Shown here piece after piece: positions 24,719-38,649 of a DNA stretch of 64,000 nt. The notes beneath the pieces are model-generated. The model did not search any database and was not told the origin of the DNA. It saw only the letters and a program-made list of their open reading frames with translations. The stretch covers positions 1 to 64,000 of the forward strand of contig NW_002476400.1 of assembly GCF_000189635.1 (NCBI RefSeq), read 5' to 3'. The first letter of the stretch is position 1; the number at the start of each line of letters is the position of its first letter. The stretch comes from Tetrahymena thermophila SB210 (lineage: Eukaryota > Ciliophora > Oligohymenophorea > Hymenostomatida > Tetrahymenidae). A program made the position numbers and the translations under genes.

Positions 24719-26845
24719 ATGAGGATTTTTATTGTAATATAAATCATTTTTAGTCATTATATAATTTAAACAAAAGCAGATCTATGTGGTGAAAATTAAT
24801 GCTATTCAGTATTTATAAATATGTGCATATAGCTGTCTTCTGATATTGTAGGAATAGATTCTGATAGCTAAAAATGCTTATTTGATAGAGATATAGTCAA
24901 ACAGGTGAATAAATGTTTTGATATAGAAAAAAATGGAAAAAGTAATGTCTGCAAAAATAAATAAAATACAATGTGCATAAAAATAACTGAAGATATTTAG
25001 GATTAATATATAGGGATATATAAAGATGCTTAAATGAATTTGATTTGCATAGAAAAACAAGATGTTACTGATCAATTGAAAATAGACATTCCTCTAAGTA
25101 AATATAAATTAAATTACTAGTAATAAATTAATTAATATCTTTTGAATAAATCAAATTTATTAGTTTTAATCAATCTAAAATTTGAATATTGTCTGAAAGA
25201 TGACTTTTCGTTAGATGAATTTTATTAAAAGCCAAATAGTATGAAATGTAGCTGCAAATATTAGTATTTTTTATTTTATTTATTTATTTTTGAGTTTAAA
25301 ATACTATAATTCTTAGATATTGTCTATCTAATGACATTTGCATACCTATGGATTCAAATTAAAATGCAGCAAGAGATATTAATTAAAATTGTGCATAACT
25401 TAATTAAGAAGGGTAAATTTAGTCTTGCTTTAGTGATAAAAGTGTTTGCTTACTAAAGAATTCAATCACATAAATAAACAAATGCACTACTTATGAGTCT
25501 ATAGATGATGTAATTGGTGTTGCGTTTATTAATCAAACTAATGAATGCATCTTCAAAGACAAATATGCAGATTTAATTATCAATAAAAGTATTTAATTAC
25601 TATCTTAATTATGTCAACTTATTTAATTATTCAAAAATATTTAGATTTAGTATTTTTGAAAAACCCTTATTGTCTTTTTGAGTCTTCTCATATTCTACAA
25701 GTTGGAGATTTAAATAATAACATCGTCGGAAGAACCTAACAATATTTGTGTGCTAAAGAAAACGAAGTATTTTCTGATGATGATAATTTAATTGAAATGT
25801 GCATTTTTGGGTAAATTTTTTCAGTTTTATTCTTAAAAACTTTGCTACTATTTAATAATTATTTATTAGATTTTGTATTTCAAAATATTCTTGCGTTTAA
25901 ATGGATGATTTTGAAAATATTTCTAAAAAAAATGATAATTCATGCTCAACTAACTCAGAAACTGAGTTTATAGAGTGTTTTTACTCCCCAGAAGAAAAAT
26001 CTACATGCATTTTAGAGGATAATGGTCAGAAATCTTGTGAATTGATGACAATAGAAAACCCAAAAACTTTTGTAATTTTTTCTGTTTGCAATTAATCTAT
26101 TTAATTAGGTATTTTTATAAAATTTAGGGTGCTATTTATAAGAAAGAAAAGAATCAAATAGGAACCTGCATTTCTTAAGATGTACGTATTCTTAAATAGT
26201 CTTTAGGTATTTTTTTTTAATTAAAAAAATTAGTTTCATTATGTTAAATATGTTAAACTTAGATAGTTAAAATTAAAAATTAATATGCTCTGATGGTTCT
26301 TGTATATTGTAAACTGTAGAAAAATAGTGCCATAATAGGAGAATTTTAAAAGATGGTGGTGGTGGTAGTGGAGGTGGTGGTGGTGGTTAGTAAGTATGTG
26401 AAGATATATATTATGTCTAATGTACTAAAATGACATATACTGGGATAACTTCTACTTAAGACGATGATGGCTATTGCCAGCCAAGTTTTCCTTCGTAAAT
26501 ATAAATTTCATGATGATATAATATTAACTTTAATCATAAAATATAGAAAAAAATGCCGCAAGGCTAAATAATGTTTAATGGATGGTGTTTGTGTTGATAT
26601 GTCTCAAGATACATCCCTACCTAATTTTGCCAAAGAAATAATTACCACCTCTTGTCTCCCTTATTAAAGTATTCAGTAAAAGGGATAAAAAATAAAGAGT
26701 TGCCCAACCGGCTTCTGCATTATTTAAGTTAAAAGTAATTAAAGATATTGCTTTCAGATAGGTACTTACCTGGAAGATAAGTAATATGTAGGATTAGAAA
26801 GTTTATCTCAAAGATGTCTAGCTTAGTTTGAAATTAGTAAAATTG
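24719..26845 (+). other. Copy 2 exons 1-7 (signal peptide and N-terminal Cys-rich modules)
   Basis: Exons: 24719-25263, 25317-25588, 25645-25810, 25870-26071, 26128-26206, 26263-26494, 26547-26845. Introns of 52-59 bases separate them. All begin GT and end AG. The intron-4 donor GTAATT was chosen because copy 4 splices at the same place and copy 3 lacks the next possible GT. Exon 1 encodes the leader and module 1; exons 2-5 repeat the module in diverged form. Confidence 0.85.
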
Positions 26846-29800
26846 GTAAATATTAACAAATAAATAAATATTCGCTTTAGTTTCTTTACTTCAAAATTAT
26901 TTATTTATTAATACTGTGCACACTATAAATATAATAATTAAATTAAGATAAAGATTTATGAAAAATAATAATTATTAATTAAATCAAAAGGTATTGATGA
27001 ATGTGGAGATCCTTATTATTGCATATTCAAAATACCAACATTGTAATTTTAGCAGCATTTAAATACTAAAGAATATACAAAAATATAATTAAAAAATTTT
27101 TTATCTAATTTAAAAAAATAAGATCCAAAAATTAAAGATATTTATGCCATTCGTTACAATTAGAAAGCACTTAATATCCAGGAAATAGGGTTCCTGCAAA
27201 AAATAATTTAGGGAAATGTTAAGATCTATTTTTACGTAAGTATTCACTTATTTGATTTAAATAAAATGAATGAATGATAGAAAGTAATAATATTTACTTA
27301 TAAAAATGATAGCCTCCACAATAAGCTGCTTTGAGGGTTTTTATTGTATCAATTATTAAGGTTAGTGTCAACCTTTAAGTATTAATCTACCGATTGCTAG
27401 AGATGTTAACTAAAAATGCTAACCAGCATACACAGATTAATCTTTATATTGTGCTGAAGGCTATTGTTTACTCAATTAAGTTTGTCTACCTTTGTCAATT
27501 TAAAATCCTGGGAGAGAAGATAAAACAAGTAAATGTCTGTAGGAAGGAGAAAATGGAGTCTTTGGTGCTATATAATGTTTTTAAAGGTTTTTAAATTTCG
27601 ATTTTACAAACCAAAAATTTAGTTTAATTTAAATAACTTAGCTTTTGCTTGAAAAGTACTTCAGATGATACTCAAGATTAATATTGTGCTCTAATAGATT
27701 ATAAAATTAGTTCTTAAGTAGGTAAAAAAACTTTCAACTTTTATTTATAAATAATTAGTTAAATAATTATCATAGGCAGGTACAAATAATCCCAAAAATG
27801 TGTTAAGGAAGATGACAATAATAATCTTATTAATAATTTTAAAATTGTAAAATATTCATCTAAATATAATTTATTGATTTCTATATTTACATTTGTAAAA
27901 AGGAATATTGTTACAAAGGATAATACTGTATGAGAAAAGATAGTTAAGGAATTTAATTTTGTTCCAAAGTATTGAGTAATGATATTGTTTGTTCTGATGT
28001 AAACGGGGCTTGTATATTTTCTAAAGACCCTCTACAGAAATGTTCAAGCTGCTCTTACATGCAATGTTTAAATTAACAAACTTAAAAATGTGTTAATTTA
28101 GGAGCAGTATACTGTTAAGATAATAATGGTTTATTTTAATTATTTGTTTTTCTAAATAAAAAATTTATTTAATTATTTAGGATTTTGCTCTAATTTTTAG
28201 TCATTAGCTTATCCATATTGCATAGTTTGTCCTAAATATTATTGCCTAAATAAAAGGACTTAGAGATGTACTTATTATAAGTACATGTATAACTTATAAT
28301 ACTCTTAAACCAACTGTCTGTACTAGTTTAGATATGACGAAGAATGCATATTGTAAGATATCAACTCGGTTAATAAATATTAAGAAAATCTATGCATTGA
28401 TAAAAATTATGTTTGTTTACCTATAGCTGAAGCACAAAAAACAAAAAATTGTCTATTCTGTCCAAAATATTATTATAATCCAGGAGATGGAATTTGCTAT
28501 TAAAAATAAAACAATAAAAATTACCCTTACTTTAATTTAGATATTTAATATGTATCTGAAGATTGTTACCCAAAAAATGATTGCTCAATTTCAAACTAAT
28601 AATGTCCTGAAGGGTAATTAATTTCATTTATTAATTAATTATTGGTGAATTAAATTAATTTTATTTACTGTAGTGTTTTTTCAATACTTAAAAAAAACAA
28701 GTTATTGCAACAAAAAAATATGCATAATTATTTTAGATAAAAGATTTAAATTAAAAAATATCATTTTAAAGTTTATTTAAAAATTTTTACAATATATAAA
28801 TAATCCAAAATTTTTATTTTATTTAAAATAGATGCTAAAAATGTGATAATCTAAATATGTGCACTTAATGTAAAGAGGATTATTTCTTGTATTAAGATAA
28901 ATAGAATTAAAATTAATTTTGTATTAAATGTGATACAAATATATACAGCAACATTAGTTAAGATCCAATTTTAAGTTAATATGGCACTTAATTTTATAAA
29001 TGTGTAGAATGTAACATCCAAGATGAAGACTGGTATTTATTTAATTTTGAATTTTAAGATAAATGAATTAAAATGATAAAAATATCTATATAGGAATTTA
29101 AATGCTTGGAAAAATAAGAATTGTGCTAAGGTGGTAGTATAAATTGCAGGAATTAAAAGATTTTCGAATAATTATTCTAAATTATTGTATTACAGTATTC
29201 AAAGTGGAAATTCTCAAAATTTAGATCCAAGTTAAGCCAATAGATAGCTTGCTAACCTCATGATACAAAAAAGACAAGTTTCTCCTTTTGCATGTAAATA
29301 ATATATATTTAGATTGAATTAATATGTGCAAGATTACAAATAGTTAAACTTTTATCTTAGGTTCCAATCTTTGTATAAGGTGTGATTCAATTCCAAGTAA
29401 AAAACCATATTGCTACAGATGCATTGATTATTATTACTCTGACTAAAATGGTATATGCTAAAAGTGCCCTTTAAACTGCTAAAAATGTGGAAGAGCCATA
29501 TTCAATTAAAACTTGTAACCTATCCTAAAAGATGATATACCGAAAGATGATTTAGATTAAGGAATTTATGATTTTTCTAAATCTATATTTGCATGCATCT
29601 AATGCAATACCTATTACACTGTTAGTCCGAGTTTTAATTAGTGCGATTAATGTGGTTTATATTGTCTTGAGTGTGCTTATGGTATATTTATAATTTTTTC
29701 AACAAACAAATTTTAAGAAACTTTAAAAAAAATATAAGAATTTTTAGGAGACTTAGTAAATTATAGAAAATAAAATTTTAGAAACTAAGTATACTAATTT

Positions 29801-32800
29801 TTAAAATGTGTAAAATGCAAACCAGGTTATACATTGTCTTCAAATAGTAATTTTTAATCATATCTTGAATAATATATTAATTCATTTATATTTTTAGGAA
29901 AAGATTGCTATTAGATCTACTAATTAAGTTATTGCTTAGATTAAGATTTAAATGATTCAAAAACTGGTTTATCTTTAAGGACCTTCCTTGATCTATCTTC
30001 AACTTCATAAACACTTAATTGCTTAACATGCAAATACAATTCATGCTTATATCGTTAATCATGCATAAATTTTGACTATTATCCTCCTAGAAGTAATTCA
30101 TAATATTATTTTACAAAATTGTAATTATCATTCATTATAAAAATAACATAATATTGGTAGATAATATTGGTTTTTATTTAATTAAAATAAACCTTTTTTA
30201 ATTGCAAAGTTCTGAAGTAATATAAAAACTTTAAAAACTTCTAAATCATATAAATACTAATTTAGTTAAGTTATTATTTTTTCTTTTTATAATTACTAAC
30301 CTTAGTTATAAGAAAGCAATTTTGATTATTAAGTTTTTAGCAATTAAAAATGAGCAGGGTATTAATTTTAAATTGTTGGTTAAATACTAAAAACCTTTTT
30401 ATACTTTTATAAAATTTTTGAAAATCAAATATATCAAATTATTATCTTACCATCCAAATACCCATGATATTAATTTATTATAATTTAGAGTTTTCTCTAT
30501 TAAAAAACTAAAATATTTAAAAATTTTAGTTTTGATTATCTTTATTAATTATTATTTTTTTATTATTCAAAAAACTTTAGATTATGTTTATAATTGTAAA
30601 TATAAAAATTCTTATTATTAAATAACTACATTAAATACTTGTATAAATGGATCTCCAACTGTTTATTATGGAGGTAGTCTGTCATGTGATTTCAATACTG
30701 AATGCAAAAAATAAGTAAATATTTAATTATTTTAAGTGAATCTTATTAATGCTAAAAATAAAGATATATAAATGTCTTGAGTGCTTTGTCTCTGCCAATA
30801 CATATTAATGCAAAGTTTGTTCTTAAGGATATATTCCAAGTATTCTTGGATGTATACCTTGTCCTGAAACTTGTTAAACCTGCTATGAAGAAGGATATAT
30901 TAACTTTTAAAGAGTCAATTTTACTACATACATAATCAATACACCTTAAACCACAATCAATTTTACTTTATATTAAAGGCTGAATTATTAAAATGTTTTT
31001 ATGATAAAAATGAAGTGCTCAGATTGTAAATTTGGTTATTTTCTTGATTATACGCAATAACATTGTTACAAACCTTAATGTGGTAAATATTGCCAAAATT
31101 GTATTAATTATAGAGATAGTCCTTTATGTATATCCTGCAATTACACAAAACTTTTCAATCTCATAGCTCCTATTTAAGGTTATATATCTAAACTTCATTA
31201 CGGAACCAACTTTCTAATCAATTTCTAATAAATGGTCACATTTGACTCCTTATAAAAAAACTGCTAAATTTGTCCACTTCTGTAATTTTTTAATTTATTT
31301 AATTTCCTTAAAATAATATTTTAGATTTTATTATTTTTTGTAGATAAATCTAATATAATCATTTAAGTTAACTAATTTTGTTATAAAAATATTTTTTTAA
31401 ATTATTTTTATAAACTAAATATTTTTTAATTTGAAATCATTTAAAAATAAAATTTTTTTAGTAATTATTGGAGAGAGATTAATAAATTTTTCTTTTTTTA
31501 ATTTAGATTTTTAAATAATTTATATTTATTAATAGATGTGAAACTTGTGAAGATAATAATTTAGATTTGGTTTTGGATCCTTTAAGTTTGTATTAAGTAA
31601 AATGTTATTCATGTAAACAATAATTACCAAGTAATTACGGAGATATGTAAAAATATGAAATCAGATATGACAAAGCAAGAAAGAGATGCATTTATTGCTT
31701 AAAAAATGATAATGGGTGCTTTTTTAAGAAAAAAACTGAGATCTTTGTTGAATGTGGGACAGCCAGCCAACCTTTAGGTAAAGGCACGCTTGAAGAACCA
31801 CTTAATTTATATAGAATAAAAGAAATAAATCTTGATAAACTTATAATAAATGATCCTGAATTCGATATATCATTAGTTTACTACAATGAACTTCAATTAA
31901 GAGAAATTGATTTTACCATAAATTTCATTGATAAATCAAGAGTTTGCAATTAGGATTTTGATTTAAATATCAACACTAATATTAAAAATAAGATTCCTTC
32001 AATTTAGACTCTTTCTATCACTTTGAATGCAAACTAAACAAACAGTTTAACAGATTATGTAATGCTATAAAATGACATAGCTACTTTTAAAGGTTTTAGC
32101 TCTTTTAAGATTTAAAATATGAATGTCAAACCAAAAAATTTAAACAATAATTTCGGTTTCAAAATATATGAAGAACATATAAATAATATAGAATTTTAGA
32201 ACACAACATTCTTGTGTTAACGCTAATATTCAAACTAACTTTAAACTTATTTTGATAATTTTAATGGGACGTTTATCATGAATAACACTTTATTTAATAA
32301 CTGCAGCTTTTATTAATAGACTCTCATAAACGTTCATTCAGACTTTTATCCTACATTTATAACTTATTAATTGATAAACTTGTCTATTTTATATTCAGAT
32401 TTTTCTCAAAAATCTAAGTTTGTTTCAGTCAGTAGCCCTAGCGATTTAGAAATTTAAGATTTTAAATTTATGCATGGATCACTCAAATATCAATCATATG
32501 TATTTGCAAGCTATTATTAAGGCTAAGAAATTACAAGTATATCAAATGTTACAAACATGCTGTTCTAAAATTCTACGTTTTTGAGCTATTCTTAAATACT
32601 ATAGGGAGAGAGATTTATGTATTTTTCTCTCTTAAACTTTACTTTTACTAGTTCAAATTGCTAACAAAATTAATATTAAAAAGTGAAGATGCAGTTGTTC
32701 TAAGTAAACACAATAAAAGCATAAAATATAATAATTTAATCAAATTATTTTGAAAAAGCATAATTTATTTAATTTTCTCCCATACTTGATTTCTAAGATT

Positions 32801-35800
32801 AAATAATTATTAGCCTAGACTAAATTTTAGTGTTTAATAATACTTTTAATTCATTTGAATAGTTATTGTTTAGTTAAAGTGGTAAATTTAAAACTGATGT
32901 TATAATCAGCAATTTTAACATATCTTAAAACAAATACAGCTAAAATTACAACATATACTATTTTTAAGTTAGATAGACAAATTCATTATTATTAAGTAAT
33001 GGGAATATTAATGAACCATAGCTTATAACAATCATATAAGCTTTTGGAGTGAATAAGGCTTCCATACAAACAATATTATTTGGAGATAAAATTAATCAAA
33101 GCACATCACTTAATTTGATAAATATTTAAGACCTGATATAATAACTATAAATGAAAAGTGTAACGTTTAATTAAATTATTGCTGATGAGATATTAATTAT
33201 TGTCAATTAATTAATTACTAATTAATTTGACCCAAATCAATTTTAGGCAACTTTCAACTCAATTATATTTAATTAGATCATGCTAAGAAAATAAGCAAGC
33301 ATTAAGCTTAATATACAAATTTTTAGTGCTGCTTAAATCACAATCATGCAAGGATATACTAAAATGAACTTTATATAAGCTTATAATACAATTCAACCAC
33401 CTATAAATTTTTAAGTAAAATTTTAATTTAAAACCAATAAATATATTTTAAACTTTTTAATATTAAAAAAGATTGATAACTTTTTTTCTACTGTAATTAA
33501 CTTGAAAAATGTAATTGGGAAATTAGAAATAATAAATTCAAGAATAATGAATGCCTAGAATCATCCTAACCATAATCTTCTTTATATCTAAGGAAGCTAA
33601 ATTTAGATACAGAATTCAAATTTTACAATACTTGCAAATAATCAACAAAAATTACAGTTTTTGAGTGGTAGTAATAGTATTCTAGGAGGTATAGCAATGA
33701 TACAATGTTCAGCTTTAAAAATATTAAGCAGTAGTTTTAGTGGTGGACTCTCGCTTTAAGGAGGTGGTCTATACATAAAAGCTATTTCTCTAGCTAATAT
33801 TTATATTTATTAAACAAACTTCACAGAAAATTGGAGTTTTTCTTTAAGTGATCTTAAAAACTCTAATGGAGGAGCTATTTACATTAATTAAATACAATAA
33901 AATTTAGGTGCAACCTTTAGATTTATTTAGTGTATCTTTTCAAATAATTTTGCTTTTAGCAAAGGAGGAGCTTTGTATGTGTCTTCAAGTTATAATAAAT
34001 TTTATTTGAATTTGCTCTTATCAAACTTTTCAAATAACTTTTCATCAGATGGAAGTAACTTATATTCCTCTTAGAAAAACCTTACAAATATAGTGTAAAT
34101 ATAGTAAACTTATAATTTATATTCGCATAAGTATATCTAAGATTTTATATAGAAAATTAAATAATTTGTAAAACCGTTAAGCATTTCTCCAAGTCTCTAT
34201 CGTTTGTAAGGTTTTAATCAGGTTTACTTAATCTAAAACACATTTATAGTTGAAGCATCAAGTATATAGCTAAATTCTAAAGAAAACGAAAATTCATTTA
34301 TCTTTTAAAGTTTAATTATCTTTGATTCGATAAATTATCTTCAACTTGCTTAAAATAAAATAAGTAATTTTAAAGTATAAAATTACTTACTTAAATTGAC
34401 TAATATAGAAAACTTAAGTTTGTCATAAGATTAATTTTTTGATAATTAATAATTTATTTATAATCCAAATCAATTTATATCAAACTCATTGATAATAATT
34501 TAAGCAAATTCGATTAAACTGGAGTAAATTATTTACATAAATAATACATGCAGTAAATGTGCTTAAGGAAATTTGCAGGTAATTTCTAATCACACTTTAA
34601 TAGCTGATAGTACTTTTAAATTGAATACTGCTCTAAATGGAGGAGCTCTTTCAATTTCAAAATATATAAAAGATGAAATAATGATAAATAAACTTAGATT
34701 TTTACATTTTAATTCTTATTAAGAAGAATATTTAATTAGAAAATCAAATTAAAATTAAACAATTTATAATTCTACATTTATCAATAATACTTCATTGAAT
34801 AACGGAGGATCAATCATAGCATCAAATACTTTTTTATACATAATAAAAAGCAAATTCTAAGAAAATAATGCAAATTAATTTGGAGGGGCAATAGTATCTG
34901 ACCTTAATGATAAATTTGATCAATTCTAAAAAATCCACTTAATAAAAAATACCTTTTAAAGAAATAAAGCCAGAATTGGAAGCAGCTTTTATCAGATGTA
35001 GAATCTGCCATTACACTAGCATTTTGATAATAAACTCTCTTAAAACGAAGCATAACTATACAATAATAACCTAATCTAATTTGCTGTTCAATTTTTAGGA
35101 ATCAAGGGCAAATAAACTTACAGAAACTCTTTGTCAATAGATAAGCATTTGAGTGGAAAATTTAAGGTAAAAAAACACATTTAAATTTTTTATAATATCC
35201 TCATTATAAAATAATGAAAACAATATTTTGATGAGATAAAAAGCATATTATAAACTAATGTATAAATTAGTAATTAATTATTTAATATTTTCTTATCAAT
35301 TTTGAAAAAATATTTATTTTTTACTTAGATAAAATTTAATTCTCTTAATTGATAAATAGGATGACATAGTTCTGTAATTAGTTAATAATGAAGATTAGCC
35401 TATAACAACTCTGAATGAAGAAATTAAATTAAATGTTTAAGTTTTGGAAGGAAAAGATTACTATATTGATTAGTATTAAATATCATAAAAGAGTGGTGTA
35501 TTTGAAATAAAAGATAAAATAAATGTTTTTGGAAGGCTTGGAAAACAAATAATATTATAAATATCTTCTGAGTATGCAAAGTCTCCTATTTACAAATTAG
35601 ATGGCGAATTAACTAAAATTGAAACTAATATCTCTTTTGAGATAGAAATAAATATGGCTAAAAAATGCCCTGTAGGTACAACTTATTTTAATGATATTAT
35701 AAAAAAGGATCTATGTAATCCCTGTCCTTAATTTATGTATAATTTAAATGATGGTGATAAATGTTATAAATGTCCAGATGATTTTTTATGTTAAAAGACA

Positions 35801-37531
35801 AGCATTTATTTACCTAGGGGATTGTGGAGATCAAAGAATAATAGCTATAATTACATCGAGCGTTATGGATATTTTTAGTGTGTAGGAGATATTGATAGAG
35901 TAGAAATAACAGAAAAGTTTTAGGACGAAAATCGTTATTGTAAAGAAGGTATTAGTTTTAACTATAAATTAAATTCTAAAAATTAACTTTTAACAATAAA
36001 GGAAATATTGGAGCGTTGTGCATGGATTGTGATTTATATGGAAAATATTGGAATGAAAGGTATTATCAAGTTGCTACTTACACTTGTTTAAAGTAAAATA
36101 ATTAAAGTTTCTAAAAATTAATTTGTTAATAAATATATATAAACAACTAGATGTGGATAATTCAATGCTAGCTTAATCATTGATATCATAGTACTTCTGC
36201 TTAGTATAGCTTTGCTAGCTAAAATTGCAAAGTCTATTTTTATGCTAATGGATTATTTAAAGATATAAAAAGTATTTCAAGTTTTGAAAATATATTTTAA
36301 ATATGATTAAAGATTTTTTGTAATTTCTAGCATTTTACTTAATTATTTTACTCAACTATCATTGTGTGCAAAAAATATGAATTACTTGCCAATATATTTA
36401 AAGCAGATTTTTCTAGGTTTTGGAAATCCATCTGAAATCTTCCTAAAACTACTTGACTGTGTTTTATCATAGATTATTTGGTTTTAAGATAATTAGTATA
36501 TTTACCTATATTTTAGAATAGTCATTCTGTTGATATTTAACTTTTTAATTTGCTTGTTTACATTGATTTGCTTTAGAATTTTAAAAAACAAGGACCTTTT
36601 AGTTCATACCTCAGTACTAATATATTTCATCATTCATTTATTTACTCATACAATAGATTCAACTTTAGGAATGGTAATTAATTAATTAATTTTATTTTTT
36701 AATTAAAATTAATTTTAAAAAAGATATTTTGTGTGAAAGTAGATGACTAATTTTATATAAACTAACATCCTAGCATTAAATGTGATGAAGTCCATTTATC
36801 TTTTGTTAAAAAAATGCTAATACCTTGTCTTTGTATTTAACTGCTCTTTATTTTTTTAGTTTTTCTCTACATTATTAGAGAAAATCAAAATAAAACGAAT
36901 TCCAGGAAAATTTCAAGCATATTTAACTAATTCTATAAGCATTTTTGGTGGTATTTTTACTAAATATTGATAAGACTACTGATTATAGCAATAGATAATT
37001 ACTTCTTTTTCGATGTATATTTAAAAGGCTCAGTATTATGCTCATTGTATTTGTCATACACTCTAACACAATTATACTGTAAAATAATTTTAATTTAAAT
37101 ATAAAATTTTATTCTTAAATTATATAATAGTTAAACCTTACACTAGACTCTAGTTTAATTACTTAGACATTTTTATTTCTATTTTAATAACTATTAATTT
37201 TGGAATGATTGAAAATTTGAACTAATTTTAGAATCAAGATAGAATTTTTATTTCATTTTCAACTTTGAATATATCATGTGCTATCGGATTAATCTATTGG
37301 GCAATTATAGATGATGTTAAATTAAAAATTAAAAAAATTGTAAGTAAAATTAGGAAGAATAATATTAATGCTAAAAAAAAGTAATCTCCCATACTTTTGT
37401 GGAAATTTTTAAGGTTAAGAATATCCAGTAGATAGATATTGATTGATAACAATAATGAAAAATTATTTATTAGAAACATCTCAAAATATATTTCAAAATA
37501 AAATACCCTTCTTACAAACTTTTAAAAGTGA
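24719..37531 (+). CDS. Giant multi-domain surface membrane protein, copy 2, complete, 3,414 aa
   Basis: Twenty-eight exons join in phase from ATG 24719 to TGA 37529-37531. The protein begins with a signal peptide (MRIFIVIQIIFSHYIIQTKA). Residues to about 500 form Cys-rich modules built on a (V/I)-G-(I/V)...(K/E)-C-(L/I) theme, with a Gly-rich linker near residues 430-445. Residues of about 500-1570 are CxxC-rich, furin/growth-factor-receptor-like (CLFCPKYYYNPGDGIC, CQKCGRAIF, CIPCPETCQTCYEEGY). Residues 1571-2762 (exons 22-23) form a beta-helix region with NGGAIYI, KGGALYV, NGGALSI and FGGAIVS repeats. A final Cys-rich module (2763-2988; LPRGLWRSK, ALCMDCDLYGKYWNERYY) leads into about six or seven membrane helices (2989-3414). 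This is the layout of large ciliate surface proteins of unknown function. A receptor or adhesion role is inferred; the exon structure is seen directly. Confidence 0.93.
26352..26388 (+). repeat. Gly-codon microsatellite (GGT/GGA) in exon 6 of copy 2
   Basis: Repeated GGT and GGA codons encode DGGGGSGGGGGG. Copy 3 has the interrupted form DGDGGGGSGGGSSG (41,384-41,426), and copy 4 has no such run. It is probably a flexible linker between Cys-rich regions, varying by slippage. Confidence 0.85.
26991..31281 (+). other. Copy 2 exons 8-21 (CxxC-rich extracellular region)
   Basis: Exons: 26991-27042, 27123-27235, 27313-27586, 27642-27721, 27776-27846, 27903-28128, 28181-28613, 28832-29032, 29094-29293, 29361-29681, 29748-29846, 29898-30092, 30581-30714, 30764-31281. 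The phases all agree. Nearly every exon carries one or two CxxC motifs, and introns fall between Cys-rich units in varied phases. Intron 19 (30093-30580) is exceptionally long at 488 bases. Confidence 0.85.
31536..35166 (+). other. Copy 2 exons 22-23 (beta-helix region)
   Basis: Exon 22 is 31536-33414 (1,879 bases) and exon 23 is 33472-35166 (1,695 bases). Both are long and free of TGA. Exon 23 shows repeated small-Gly turns followed by beta strands (NGGAIYI, KGGALYVSS, NGGALSIS, NNGGSI, FGGAIV) and F-x-x-N strands typical of pectate-lyase-like or Pmp-type parallel beta-helices. Exon 22 has weaker repeats of the same kind (NGTFIMNNTLFNNCSF). Confidence 0.85.
35360..37531 (+). other. Copy 2 exons 24-28 (juxtamembrane Cys module and membrane domain)
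   Basis: Exons: 35360-35948, 36002-36092, 36151-36673, 36724-37078, 37131-37531. Exons 24-25 carry about ten Cys residues, including CPVGTTYF, CNPCPQF and CYKCPDDF. Exons 26-28 encode hydrophobic segments (LIIDIIVLLLSIALLAKIAK, ILLIFNFLICLFTLICF, TSVLIYFIIHLFTH, MLIPCLCIQLLFIFLVFLYI and others) and a basic cytoplasmic tail (KIKKIVSKIRKNNINAKKK). Confidence 0.82.
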
Positions 37532-38649
37532 ATTAATCAAACAAGTAATTCTACTTTTTTTACTTTTTAGAATTAAAACAAAATAAATATTTTATTTTAT
37601 ATTTATAAATTTGTATTCTTGTATTTATCAAATTTATTAAAAAGATTATTCTTTAAAAAAATACTATTAATTTATTTAAAATAGATTTTTAATTTTTTAA
37701 TTTTTCAAAAAATAAATTTTAATTCTGTTTTATAGCTGTTAATACATTAATTAATTTATTACTATGTAATAGTATTGAATAGTTGAAATTAGCAGTAGAT
37801 ACTGTTAAAAGGAAAAATGAATATCAAAGATAATTTTTTGAAAATTTTTTTGATGTTAGATTGACCTGCATCGAATTTCAAAAAAAAGATAACTATCATT
37901 TGAGCATTTATAATGACTAAAATTATAAAATTTATTTTAATTAGCTATTTAAAATTCATAATAATTATAAAATAAAGGATATACCAAAATTATGTTGACA
38001 CATAATAATAAATAGAGATGTTACATTTCTAATTGAAAATAATGATTATAATATAAAAGTGAGTGCTTTAATTGTCAATATCCACTTGTTCCAACTTAAT
38101 TATGTATCACAATCTACACCATTTTACTTAAACTAAAATAAAATTTTCTAATCCCATAAAAGTTAGAATGAATTAAAAAATATCTTACTTATACAGAAAT
38201 TTGTTATTTTAAAAAATTTGATCACTAGTAATGACTGACTGATTAATCAAGTGAGTAGTTAATTTTTTAATTAGGAAAAATAAATTTGGCTATAAATTTA
38301 TAATAGAATTAATTATTAATAACAATAATTATAATTTATTATTCTTTATTAAATTTAAATTAATGCGAGGATTTATAAAATTAATAAAAATTACAAATAC
38401 TATACTCATAATACATATAAAATTTAAGAGCATCTCCTATTATTAAAAAGAAAAATTTAATTAAACATAAAATGTATATTTTCATTCAATCATCAATCAA
38501 GAATTTTTTTGATTAAATATTCTGGAAAATATATGGAATTGCTATAATTTCTCAAATTATAATTTGTAAAAATATTTTCTAAACACTCTATATATTAAAG
38601 AAATAAAATAAATAAAATTTAAATAATTAAAAATATATTTTATTTATTG
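37532..38649. other. 3' flank and spacer after copy 2
   Basis: The first 200 bases or so match the 3' flank of copy 3 (52,678-52,850), then the two diverge. The rest is A+T-rich apart from the coding-like relic at 37,741-38,238. Confidence 0.55.
37741..38238 (+). pseudogene. Coding-like remnant of an unidentified gene between copies 2 and 3
   Basis: One frame reads as plausible protein for about 165 codons (for example RLTCIEFQKKDNYHLSIYND, VSALIVNIHLFQLNYVSQST, LIQKFVILKNLITSND), interrupted by a single TGA at 37996-37998 and ended by TGA at 38236-38238. An acceptor-like TTTTATAG precedes it at about 37,728-37,735. It has no convincing start codon. I do not recognise the family; it does not resemble the giant genes. 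It could be an exon scrap of a displaced gene. Confidence 0.45.

Noticed and set aside
26101-26127. A 19-base micro-intron GTATTTTTATAAAATTTAG at 26109-26127
   Set aside because: Alignment with copies 3 and 4 shows that the donor is GTAATT at 26072, giving an ordinary 56-base intron in the right phase.
27394-27594. A standard-code ORF starting at 27394 within copy 2
   Set aside because: It lies in a different frame from exon 10, which is open under the ciliate code and matches the other copies; the same holds for most short standard-code ORFs in the window.
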